From NCBI GenBank assembly GCA_938039225.1, contig CALHVH010000108.1:1-10662 (forward strand): a stretch of DNA of 10,662 bases, read 5' to 3'. This document shows, piece after piece, positions 1 through 7,004 of the stretch (the stretch's first letter is position 1; each line of letters begins with the position of its first letter). The DNA is from an uncultured Gammaproteobacteria bacterium (GTDB taxonomy: Bacteria; Pseudomonadota; Gammaproteobacteria; Steroidobacterales; JABDMI01). The notes beneath the pieces are model-generated. The model did not search any database and was not told the DNA's origin. It was given only the letters and a program-made list of their open reading frames with translations. A program made the position numbers and the translations under genes.

Positions 1-2873
1 CGACGCTCAATAGATTCAAGATTCTCTTGCCAATCTTTAATATTGGCTTCATCGGTTAATTGATTCTCAAGCTCTTCAAACTCAAAACCAGTTTGCTGTA
101 ATTGCTCATTAACCGTATCGCGTCTAACGCGAATTTCTTGCAGAGCCATACGAATTTTCTGAAACTCTTCACGTGCACCTTGCACATGTGATTCAGCTTT
201 TAGCCTAGCTTGTTCTTTTTCTTTTAAGTTTGCTTCAATTTCTTCAAGTTTTTGACGAGCCGTTTTAACTTCAGTTTCAATACCTGTGCGAAGCTTAAGG
301 AGTTCTGCCAACTGACTTTCTTGTTCTTTTTGAGGTTCGACACCAACACGAAGTTGACGCGTCAAACCAGAACTGGTTTCTTCCAGCTGAGCAATTTGAT
401 TTTGCATACGCTCAAGGTTTTGACTCAACGAGTCATGAGCGGCTTTACGTGACTCGAAGCGAACTGCTAGAGCTTGACTTTGCTCTTGATCAAGTTGTGC
501 TTTAGCTCGTGCCTCAGCTAGTTGTGTACGTACTGATTCACGTGTTGAATCCAACTCTTCTTGTTTATCTGCAAAACCTGCTAATACCTGCATAGCAGCA
601 TCTAAACGTGTTCTTGCTTCTTTGGTCTTAGCCTCGCCCTCTTGTATACGCACATCAAGACTGACTACATCGCCATCGAGTTGGGTAATACGTTCACTTA
701 ATTGTGTACGTTGCTCTTCTTGTGAAGAAAGTCTAGCTCGCAAATCAGCAAACTGTCTATTTGCACGATTAGCCTCAGCTTGAGTTTCGTCACGCTCTTG
801 CTCTTGCATTTTTACTTGGCTGCGAAGCATTTTTTGCTTCTCAGCTAAAGTTTCAATTTTACTTTCTAAGCTTTTAATACTTTGCTCTAGGTCACGCGCC
901 TCTTGTTCTCTAGCCAGTACACCAGCTCTACTGTCTTCAGCTTTAGTGACACGTACCCAGTCAGGACCTAACCATAAACCATCACTGGTAATTACGGATT
1001 GGTGTTTTTCTAAATTTGATTGTTTTTGTAATGCCTCTTGTAAAGAACCAGCCGTAAATACATTTTGCAAAACACTTAACTTTGCTAAGTCACCTTCTAC
1101 TTGATTAGCAAGACTGCCACTGGTGTTGGTATTACTTAGTTTGCCATCAAGTAAAATACCTTGACCCGCTTGCAAACCTGCTAGACCTTCAACATAGTCT
1201 CTAACCTGGTCTACGCAAACTCCTTCTAAAGCGGGACCTAAAACCGTTTCAACCGCAGTTTCCCATTGCTTATTTACCCGCAGCGTTTCACCTAAACGTG
1301 GGGCATTTTCTAAGCCCTCACGTTCCATCCATTTAAGCATGTGGTTTGATTTTTTACCTAAAGCCGCTTCTTGCAAGGCCTTAACTGAAGCTAAACGCCC
1401 ACTGGCTTTTTGATGTTCACGGCGTGAGGTATCTAATTCTTTAGAAACTTGATTTTCTTCATCGCGTTTAGCACGAATAGAATTTGATGCTTCATCTAGG
1501 CTACCCTGTAATTGGGCAACAACAGCTTCTTGTGCAGTTCGATTAGAAAGTAACTCAGCAATAGACGCTTCAAAAGAGTCCATTGAAAAAGCGCCTCGTT
1601 CTTCACGTAGTTTGTCACGCCGGTTCAACTCCGACGACATCTGACTTTCTAAATGCTCAATACGAGTACTTTCAATATTTGTCGTCTTTTGTGCTTCCTT
1701 GGATTGCATGTTGAGTTCTTCCCACTCACGCATCCATTTCTGACTATTATCTTCTGCTAGTTGCAATTGCTCGCGCGATGCCATAACTCTTGCTTGGGAA
1801 GCTTCTTGTTCAGGCTCTAGTTCCGTAATTTCTTGTGCAAAAATAGCTATCTGTTCTTGATCACGTTTAATGTGACCCTGCGTTTCAGTTACATTTGCTT
1901 GTGCTTGTTTAAGTTGTTCTTCTTGGCTTTGACGTAATTCCTTAGCGTATTGAATACTTTGCTCTAAACGCGATATATCAGCCCCAGTTTTATAAAAATT
2001 ACTTTGCACTTCATTAAAACTATCATTGGCTTCGGTTTGACTAGAACGACCCATTTCAATTTCAGCTTCAATTTCGCGTTGCGTAGCAAGCGATTTTTCA
2101 ACGGCTATTTCATGCTCGCTTAGAAATTTTTCTTGCTTTTCAGATTGGCCTTGCATATCGCGTAAACGTAAGGCTAACAATTCTGCTTTGGCTTTTCGTT
2201 CTTCTTGTTTGAGAATTTTATATTTTTCGGCCGACTTGGCTTGACGGTCCAAGTGATGTAACTGTTTGTCAATCTCATCACGCAAATCGTTTAAACGATC
2301 CAAGTTTTCACGTGTATGTTTAATACGATTAGACGTTTCTCTGCGACGTTCCTTATATTTAGAAATACCAGCCGCTTCTTCCAAAAATACTCTTAAATCT
2401 TCTGGCCTCGCTTCAATTAATTTTGAAACCATACCTTGTTCAATAATCGAATAACTACGCGGGCCTAATCCGGTACCTAAGAAAATTGAAGTTATATCTT
2501 TACGTCTACACTTTGTACTATTCAAATAATAATCGGAGGTTCCATCACGGGTAACTTTACGCATGACTGAAATTTCGGCATAAGAAGCATATTGACCACC
2601 TATAGTGCCATCGGAATTATCAAACAATAACTCTACACTGGCGACTGAAGCTGGTTTGCGTGCACTAGAGCCATTAAAAATAACATCGGCCATAGAGTCG
2701 CCGCGTAAGTTTTTGGCTGAGGTTTCACCCATTACCCAACGCACCGCATCGATAATATTGGATTTACCACATCCATTAGGGCCAACTACACCTACAAGGT
2801 TTGTAGGAAAGTCTACAGTAATTGGGTCGACAAATGATTTAAAACCAGCGAGTTTAATCTTGCTTAAGCGCAT
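1..2873 (-). CDS. smc: Chromosome segregation protein SMC (3' end outside window)
   Basis: ATPase that, as a dimer with kleisin partners, compacts and helps segregate the chromosome. About 957 codons are visible in one uninterrupted frame, against a usual length near 1160. The N-terminal ABC half-domain opens with MRLSKIKLAGFKSF and carries the Walker A motif GPNGCGKS at residues 31-38. A long coiled coil rich in E, Q, K and R follows, then the hinge at about residues 515-655 (around LGPALEGVCVDQV and ITSDGLWLGPDWV), then the returning coiled coil. The C-terminal ABC half, with signature motif and Walker B, lies beyond the window edge. The ATG at 2873 is preceded directly by an in-frame TGA, so no earlier start is possible; the ribosome site (GGA) is weak. 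The gene diverges from queF. Identification is secure, and no frameshift was seen. Confidence 0.97.
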   Translation of the reverse strand, partial: MRLSKIKLAGFKSFVDPITVDFPTNLVGVVGPNGCGKSNIIDAVRWVMGETSAKNLRGDSMADVIFNGSSARKPASVASVELLFDNSDGTIGGQYASYAEISVMRKVTRDGTSDYYLNSTKCRRKDITSIFLGTGLGPRSYSIIEQGMVSKLIEARPEDLRVFLEEAAGISKYKERRRETSNRIKHTRENLDRLNDLRDEIDKQLHHLDRQAKSAEKYKILKQEERKAKAELLALRLRDMQGQSEKQEKFLSEHEIAVEKSLATQREIEAEIEMGRSSQTEANDSFNEVQSNFYKTGADISRLEQSIQYAKELRQSQEEQLKQAQANVTETQGHIKRDQEQIAIFAQEITELEPEQEASQARVMASREQLQLAEDNSQKWMREWEELNMQSKEAQKTTNIESTRIEHLESQMSSELNRRDKLREERGAFSMDSFEASIAELLSNRTAQEAVVAQLQGSLDEASNSIRAKRDEENQVSKELDTSRREHQKASGRLASVKALQEAALGKKSNHMLKWMEREGLENAPRLGETLRVNKQWETAVETVLGPALEGVCVDQVRDYVEGLAGLQAGQGILLDGKLSNTNTSGSLANQVEGDLAKLSVLQNVFTAGSLQEALQKQSNLEKHQSVITSDGLWLGPDWVRVTKAEDSRAGVLAREQEARDLEQSIKSLESKIETLAEKQKMLRSQVKMQEQERDETQAEANRANRQFADLRARLSSQEEQRTQLSERITQLDGDVVSLDVRIQEGEAKTKEARTRLDAAMQVLAGFADKQEELDSTRESVRTQLAEARAKAQLDQEQSQALAVRFESRKAAHDSLSQNLERMQNQIAQLEETSSGLTRQLRVGVEPQKEQESQLAELLKLRTGIETEVKTARQKLEEIEANLKEKEQARLKAESHVQGAREEFQKIRMALQEIRVRRDTVNEQLQQTGFEFEELENQLTDEANIKDWQENLESIER

Positions 2874-3045
2874 TCAAGAATCCGTATATGTAATTGCTCA
2901 GTATGAGTTGGAAATTATTATTATTTCTGCTGATTAGCTATGTTGTAATCAGGAGCGATAGTGTAAAGTGTGCACCCTTAAAAGACCACCTCCAAATTGC
3001 ATATAAACGCCTATAGTTTATGCAATTTTAAGATTTGTTGAATTA
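2874..3045. promoter_or_regulatory. Divergent smc/queF intergenic region with imperfect inverted repeat
   Basis: This 172-bp region must hold the promoters of both divergent genes. It contains an imperfect dyad, TTGCATATAAAC (2997-3008) and GTTTATGCAA (3016-3025), which matches except for a two-base bulge. A TATAGT hexamer at 3012-3017 lies inside it and resembles a -10 box for queF, but no good -35 is seen at the right spacing. A TTTACA on the minus strand resembles a -35 for smc without a convincing -10. Calling the dyad an operator is inference; no preQ1-type riboswitch was recognised before queF. Confidence 0.35.
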
Positions 3046-3489
3046 ATGAGCGATAGCAATATTATGAGTACTCAAACCGATCAAATAAGCGCCTCTCGTA
3101 ACCAAGAAGACTCAAGTAAAACGATGTTGGCCTTCCCAAACCCAAATCCTGAACGTGATTATACAATTCGTATTGAAACTCACGAATTTACCTGTATTTG
3201 CCCTGTGACTGGTCACCCGGACTTTGCAAGCCTTAAACTCGAATACATAGCTGACAAAAGCTGTGTTGAATTAAAATCGTATAAATTGTATTTATGGACT
3301 TATAGAGAACAAGGCGCCTATCACGAAGCCGTAACTAATACGATATTGAACGATTTAGTCGAATTATTAGACCCGCGTTTTATGCGTCTTACTGCAAAAT
3401 TCAATGTGCGCGGCGGTGTTTATACTGATGTAATTGCCGAACATCAGCAGAAAAACTGGTCGCCAAATCAACTGGTTCATCTCCCATAA
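3046..3489 (+). CDS. queF: NADPH-dependent 7-cyano-7-deazaguanine (preQ0) reductase, QueF short type
   Basis: Cytoplasmic enzyme that reduces the nitrile of preQ0 to the aminomethyl group of preQ1 with two NADPH, in queuosine synthesis. At 147 residues it belongs to the short, unimodular (YkvM-like) QueF form rather than the long two-module form of E. coli. The catalytic motif CPVTGHPDF gives nucleophile Cys52 and acid Asp59, with the same seven-residue spacing as Cys55/Asp62 of the Bacillus enzyme. The QueF signature ELKSYK is at 75-80, and the substrate-binding His93-Glu94 pair is present. The first 25 or so residues are polar and poorly conserved, so translation could instead start at the ATG at 3064; neither start has a clear ribosome site. 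The gene diverges from smc and is followed by 251 bp without a gene. Confidence 0.95.
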   Translation: MSDSNIMSTQTDQISASRNQEDSSKTMLAFPNPNPERDYTIRIETHEFTCICPVTGHPDFASLKLEYIADKSCVELKSYKLYLWTYREQGAYHEAVTNTILNDLVELLDPRFMRLTAKFNVRGGVYTDVIAEHQQKNWSPNQLVHLP

Positions 3490-3740
3490 ATACACAGACA
3501 CATAGAATATGTGCAAGGTAAGGCTAAACATTGCATAAAAACGCATAAAAAGTACACAGAAGCTTGTTTTTTATCTTTAACTACACACTAAATAAGGTAT
3601 TATTCTGTCGCTGTATTTTTCCAAAGCATTGCAAGAACAGCAAAAATCCAATGCCATTGCTTTGCGCGAAATATAGACAATATTAATAAATAGCTAACTG
3701 ATAGTTATATCAGTTAAAGCTTATTCAAGAGGAAGATGTC
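3490..3740 (+). promoter_or_regulatory. Leader and promoter region of dksA
   Basis: No gene fits in this AT-rich 251-bp gap. Just after queF there is a small hairpin, CACATA-GAA-TATGTG (3499-3513), without a T-run, so it is at best a weak 3' end. A 10-base near-repeat, GCATAAAAAC then GCATAAAAAG, occupies 3533-3552, and six T stand at 3567-3572. Close to dksA lies a perfect stem-loop at 3695-3716 (listed separately). The ribosome site AGAGGAAG at 3728-3735 is strong and well spaced. The dksA promoter is presumably around 3657-3690, but I could not choose a convincing -35/-10 pair. Confidence 0.4.
3695..3716 (+). promoter_or_regulatory. Perfect stem-loop in the dksA 5' leader
   Basis: TAACTGATA, loop GTTA, TATCAGTTA: nine perfect base pairs with a tetraloop, ending 11 bases before the dksA ribosome site at 3728. 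It has no T-run, so it is not an intrinsic terminator. It could be an operator dyad, an mRNA-stabilising leader hairpin, or a protein-binding RNA element; the sequence does not decide which. Confidence 0.5.
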
Positions 3741-4790
3741 ATGGCAGGTAAGAAGAAAGCCAAAAAGAAAGCTACTAAGAAAAAAATTACTCGCTCTACT
3801 AAGAAAAAGGTAGCCACGAAAAAGCCTATTAAAAAAACTACTAAGAAAAAGGTAGCGGCTAAAAAGAAGGTCGCTAAAAAGAAGGTCACTAAAAAGAAAG
3901 CGAGCAAAAAGAAAGTAGCTAAGAAAAAAACAAACAAAAAATCAACCTCTAAGAAAAAAGTTGCTAAGAAAAAAGCCACAAAAAAATCGACTACTAAAAA
4001 GAAAGTCGTGAAGAAAAAAGTGTCTAAAAAGAAAGTTGCCAAAAAGAAAGTAAGCCGTAAAAAGACAGCTAAAAAAACAGCAACAAAGAAAAAAATTACC
4101 AAGAAAAAAACAGCGCCTAAAAAGCCTGCCAAAAAAGTGACTAAGAAAAAAGCAAGTTCTAAAAAAACTGTTGCAAATAAACCGACAAAAGCAAAAACTA
4201 CAGGTAAAATAGCGCCCCCTAAAAAGACTATCAAGAAGAAAACCGTGAAAGTCACTCCAGCACCTAAAAAACCATCTGCTCCTGCCATTCCAACGAAAGT
4301 TGCTGTTGCAAGAGTACGCGATGTTAAACCAGACAAACGTAAGAAAAACAATGATGCTCTAAAGCCAAGTAACTTTGGTCCAATTCATGGTGTTGAGCCA
4401 TATAGGCCAATTAAAGGTGAAGAGTATATGAGTTCAGCCATGCAAGAGCATTTTCGTGAAGTGCTGCATGCTTGGAAACGTGAGCTTATGGAAGAAGTTG
4501 ATCGTACTATGGATCATATGCAAGATGATGCTGCAAACTTCCCAGACCCAAGCGATAGAGCCACTCAAGAATCTGAGTTCAGCTTAGAGTTGCGCACTCG
4601 TGATCGTGAACGCAAACTACTTAAAAAAATTGGCTCTTCATTAGAAGATATTTCTAGTGGTGATTATGGTTATTGTGAAGCCTGTGGAATCGAAATTGGA
4701 CTGCGTCGTCTAGAAGCTCGCCCAACTGCTGGATTATGTATTGATTGCAAAACACTAGACGAAATTCGCGAAAAGCAACGCGGCAAGTAA
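3741..4790 (+). CDS. dksA: RNA polymerase-binding transcription factor DksA with a long lysine-rich N-terminal tail
   Basis: DksA binds the RNA polymerase secondary channel and, with ppGpp, adjusts rRNA and amino-acid promoters. The last 151 or so of 349 residues align without gaps to E. coli DksA from DxxDxA to the C-terminus. The DPSDRA motif gives tip residues Asp269 and Asp272 and Ala274, and the zinc finger has Cys312, 315, 333 and 336. GVEPYRPIKGEEYM and RLEARPTAGLCIDCKTL are near-identical to the family. The first 198 residues are extra: almost entirely Lys, Ala, Thr, Ser and Val, with pentads at 41-130 and then a proline-rich linker. They resemble histone H1 tails and AlgP-like proteins. 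The strong ribosome site and the absence of any Met codon between residues 1 and 230 mean the tail is translated. gluQ follows after 27 bp. The DksA call is very secure; nucleic-acid binding by the tail is inference. Confidence 0.95.
   Translation: MAGKKKAKKKATKKKITRSTKKKVATKKPIKKTTKKKVAAKKKVAKKKVTKKKASKKKVAKKKTNKKSTSKKKVAKKKATKKSTTKKKVVKKKVSKKKVAKKKVSRKKTAKKTATKKKITKKKTAPKKPAKKVTKKKASSKKTVANKPTKAKTTGKIAPPKKTIKKKTVKVTPAPKKPSAPAIPTKVAVARVRDVKPDKRKKNNDALKPSNFGPIHGVEPYRPIKGEEYMSSAMQEHFREVLHAWKRELMEEVDRTMDHMQDDAANFPDPSDRATQESEFSLELRTRDRERKLLKKIGSSLEDISSGDYGYCEACGIEIGLRRLEARPTAGLCIDCKTLDEIREKQRGK
3861..4130 (+). repeat. 18 in-register 15-bp units encoding KKKxx pentapeptides
   Basis: Codons 41-130 of dksA read as 18 consecutive five-residue units, mostly KKKVA, KKKVT, KKKAS, KKKVS or KKKTA, with a few variants such as KKSTS, RKKTA and PKKPA. 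The DNA units differ in AAA/AAG choice and at the last two codons, so the repeat is old or selected at protein level rather than a fresh tandem expansion. Such a 15-bp period could change copy number without shifting frame. Confidence 0.85.
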
Positions 4791-4817
4791 CCTAAAAACG
4801 TAAATAGTTCAGTCATT

Positions 4818-5738
4818 ATGGACACACAAACAAAGGGGCAATTCTATCGCGGTAGATTTGCCCCTTCTCCGTCTGGGCCATTGCATTTTGGCTCTCTTGT
4901 ATCAGCACTTGCCAGTTACCTTGATGCACGTGCTAATAAAGGCGAATGGCTTGTTCGCATTGAAGATATTGACCCTCCTCGTGAAGTTCCTGGCTCCGAT
5001 AAGCGAATTTTAGACAGCTTATTGGCTCATGGAATGCAATGGGATGGTGACATCCTATACCAGAGCTCTAGAACCGACGCGTATGAAGCCGCTTTGCATG
5101 AACTCTCTAAAAACGAACTCATCTTCTTTTGCTCGTGTACCAACAAACAACTAAAAGAATATCGTTTAAAACATCCGAAAAATGAAAGTATGCTTGCCAG
5201 TGGTGTTTACCCCGGGATTTGTCGTGAACAAAAACGATATAAGGACCAATGCTCACAACGATTAAAAATTAATGAGCAAATATTCCTTTTTCATGATGCT
5301 GTTTATGGCTTAGTGTCTCAAAATCTAAGCGATGAGGTTGGAGACTTTGTTCTAAAAAGGCGTGATGGTTTATATGCCTATCAATTAGCAGTGGTAGTCG
5401 ATGATATCCATCAAGGTATTAACAACATTGTACGAGGCACTGACTTATTAGACTCAACACCTAGGCAATTGTACTTATATCAATGCCTGAATGCCCAAGC
5501 ACCTAACTACAAACACCTACCATTAGCCTTATTATCTGACGGAAAAAAACTCAGCAAACAAACAGGTGCACCCGCTCTAAATAATATGGAAGCACCGGAA
5601 AATATTTTTGCTGCCCTGCGGTTTTTAGGCCAAAAGCCACCACTTGAACTGCAGGGCGAAAGTGTTAACAACATAATTAGTTGGGGCATTACGCACTGGG
5701 ATAGCCATAAGATTTGCCCGCAAGATATTGTTATTTAG
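4818..5738 (+). CDS. gluQ: Glutamyl-Q tRNA(Asp) synthetase
   Basis: A truncated GluRS paralogue that activates glutamate without tRNA and attaches it to the queuosine base at position 34 of tRNA(Asp). The 306 residues cover only the catalytic core; the anticodon-binding domain of true GluRS is absent, as expected. The HIGH-type motif is GPLHFGSL (20-27), after the class I start GRFAPSPSG. The zinc site appears as Cys105, Cys107, Tyr131 and Cys135; the Cys-to-Tyr interval is about ten residues longer than in the E. coli enzyme. The KMSKS-type motif is KLSKQ (244-248). The gene starts 27 bp after dksA, matching the classical dksA-gluQ pair, and is probably cotranscribed. No good ribosome site precedes the ATG, which suggests low or coupled translation. 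Its substrate depends on the queuosine pathway that includes QueF, encoded nearby. Confidence 0.95.
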   Translation: MDTQTKGQFYRGRFAPSPSGPLHFGSLVSALASYLDARANKGEWLVRIEDIDPPREVPGSDKRILDSLLAHGMQWDGDILYQSSRTDAYEAALHELSKNELIFFCSCTNKQLKEYRLKHPKNESMLASGVYPGICREQKRYKDQCSQRLKINEQIFLFHDAVYGLVSQNLSDEVGDFVLKRRDGLYAYQLAVVVDDIHQGINNIVRGTDLLDSTPRQLYLYQCLNAQAPNYKHLPLALLSDGKKLSKQTGAPALNNMEAPENIFAALRFLGQKPPLELQGESVNNIISWGITHWDSHKICPQDIVI

Positions 5739-5855
5739 CAAGTTTTTCAATTCCGCCAAAAAGTAGATTGATAATAAAAACTTGTTATCAACTGCTAAAC
5801 AACGGTAGAATGTGCGAACGCATCACAAATGTGAACAACGAAGTGAGCTCTTAAT
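5739..5855 (+). promoter_or_regulatory. Candidate phaR promoter with overlapping inverted repeats
   Basis: A plausible sigma70 promoter is TTGTTA (5782-5787), 18 bp, TAGAAT (5806-5811). Two dyads overlap its -35: TTGATAA (5768-5774) with TTATCAA (5785-5791), and CAAGTTTTT (5739-5747) with AAAAACTTG (5776-5784), nine perfect pairs across 28 bases. The second starts directly after the gluQ stop codon and is too AT-rich to be a typical terminator. Autorepression by PhaR through such a dyad is possible, but the sequence does not resemble the TGC-rich PhaR sites I know of. Confidence 0.45.
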
Positions 5856-6320
5856 ATGACTGATATTCGAGTAATAAAAAAATACCCTAACCGCCGCTTG
5901 TACGACACAGAAGAAAGTCGTTACATCACCCTTAGTGACATTCGAAATCTTGTCAACGAGCAAATTGAATTTTCTGTTATCGAAAAAAAGACCGGTAATG
6001 ACATAACTTGTCAAATCTTACTCCAAGTTATCACTGAGCAAGAACAACACGGCAATACGGTTTTAAATAGGAATTTCTTATCTCAAGTCATTAACTCTTA
6101 CGGTAGCAATGTACAAGGCATGGTTGGTGGTTATCTTGAACAAAGCATGAATATGTTCATGAACCAAAGAAAACAAATGCGTGAAAGAATTAAAACGGTT
6201 TTAGATCTTGACCCAACTGGCTTTGCCACTAAAAATTATAATCGTTGGTTATCATTACAAGATGAAGTTATTAGTAAGTTCAAAAAAGAAGATAAAGACA
6301 AAGAAGAACAAGAGAGTTGA
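5856..6320 (+). CDS. phaR: Polyhydroxyalkanoate synthesis regulator PhaR
   Basis: PhaR represses granule-associated genes such as phasins and is released from DNA when it binds nascent PHA granules. The N-terminal PHB accumulation regulatory DNA-binding domain fills residues 3-63 with the hallmark IKKYPNRRLYDTEESRYITLSDI. A PHB_acc-type region (about 65-105) and a short coiled, charged C-terminus follow; the end is Lys/Glu-rich (KKEDKDKEEQES). The length of 154 is within the family range. The ribosome site is weak (GAAGTGAG, rather distant from the ATG). The gene seems to have its own promoter after gluQ. It converges on the TRIC-family gene with a single base between the two stop codons. No phaC, phaB or phasin gene lies in the window, so the regulated genes must be elsewhere. 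Confidence 0.93.
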   Translation: MTDIRVIKKYPNRRLYDTEESRYITLSDIRNLVNEQIEFSVIEKKTGNDITCQILLQVITEQEQHGNTVLNRNFLSQVINSYGSNVQGMVGGYLEQSMNMFMNQRKQMRERIKTVLDLDPTGFATKNYNRWLSLQDEVISKFKKEDKDKEEQES

Positions 6321-6321
6321 T

Positions 6322-6933
6322 TCAATTTCTTGGTTTTTGCAAACGCCAATCATAACGCATTGCTAATAACCTCAAAACCACAATAAATACAAAGCTTGAC
6401 CAAAGCGCAAGAATTTCTTGTTCAGTAATTTCTAAAACACCTATGTAAAGCCAGCAGCCAATAAATGCACATGTACCATAAAGCTGTAATTTCCTAAACA
6501 AGTACGGAATTTCATTACATAAAGCATCACGCATCACCCCTCCTACAGTTCCTGTCATAACACCAAGAAGCACTGCTATGAATGGCGACATCTCAATATC
6601 TACTGCAAGCTTTGTTCCTAGCACACTAAAAATAGCTAATCCAAGTGCGTCGGGAATTAGAATATGAGACTCTTTAACTTTACTGGTATTCCTAAAGTAG
6701 GCAAAGACTATTGCCACAGCTAAAATCAATATTGGGAATTCCTGATGCTGAATCCAATAGACTGGATGATTATCCAAAACTAAGTCACGTACTGTGCCGC
6801 CGCCAAATGCGGTCACACAGGCTACAAAATACAAACCAACCGGATCCATTTCTTGAGCCTTTGCCGCAATGATTCCTGATATGGCAAAAGCCATTAATCC
6901 AATAAACTCTAAAGCGTAGATCAGTTCTTGCAT
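6322..6933 (-). CDS. TRIC/UPF0126-family (YicG-like) inner-membrane channel protein
   Basis: Small integral membrane protein of the prokaryotic TRIC group (UPF0126, formerly called glycine transporter domain), forming homotrimeric monovalent-cation channels in characterised members. The 203 residues hold two homologous halves, each with the diagnostic glycine-rich kink: GGGTVRD at 44-50 and GGVMRD at 131-136. About seven hydrophobic segments are visible. The second half keeps the usual NEIPYLFRKLQLYG segment. The start is the ATG opening MQELIYALEF, preceded not by a Shine-Dalgarno sequence but by a 14-bp perfect palindrome. The gene sits downstream of terC on the same strand, behind a strong terminator, and converges with phaR. 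The family call is firm; the physiological ion is not known. Confidence 0.9.
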   Translation of the reverse strand: MQELIYALEFIGLMAFAISGIIAAKAQEMDPVGLYFVACVTAFGGGTVRDLVLDNHPVYWIQHQEFPILILAVAIVFAYFRNTSKVKESHILIPDALGLAIFSVLGTKLAVDIEMSPFIAVLLGVMTGTVGGVMRDALCNEIPYLFRKLQLYGTCAFIGCWLYIGVLEITEQEILALWSSFVFIVVLRLLAMRYDWRLQKPRN

Positions 6934-6946
6934 ATTGGTACCAATA
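6933..6946. promoter_or_regulatory. 14-bp perfect palindrome at the TRIC-family gene start
   Basis: TATTGGTACCAATA is perfectly symmetrical and abuts the start codon (6931-6933), replacing the place where a ribosome site would be expected. The terC terminator's T-run lies at its other side. It could be an operator, or the arms could fold over the initiation region; neither is shown by sequence alone. Confidence 0.45.
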
Positions 6947-6980
6947 AAAAAAGCTCATTCAGCTTTAACCGAATGAGCTT
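6946..6980 (-). terminator. Rho-independent terminator of terC
   Basis: Read on the minus strand: AAGCTCATTC, a ten-base loop, GAATGAGCTT (ten perfect pairs), running into seven T. It begins 24 bp after the terC stop codon and ends 12 bp before the start codon of the TRIC-family gene. Confidence 0.9.
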
Positions 6981-7004
6981 AATCAATCATTAACTTATAA
7001 TATA

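Noticed and set aside
2605..2937. 110-codon open frame on the plus strand
   Set aside because: It is antisense to the conserved ATP-binding end of smc, including the Walker A region.
3741..4300. Programmed frameshifting at A-rich slippery runs in dksA
   Set aside because: Many AAAAAAG-like runs occur simply because of lysine codons. The zero frame reads straight into DksA and no stimulatory element was seen.
3725..4351. 208-codon open frame on the minus strand, rich in Phe, Leu and Val
   Set aside because: It is the antisense of AAA/AAG lysine codons in dksA, so the hydrophobic composition is an artefact; the plus-strand reading ends in a genuine DksA.
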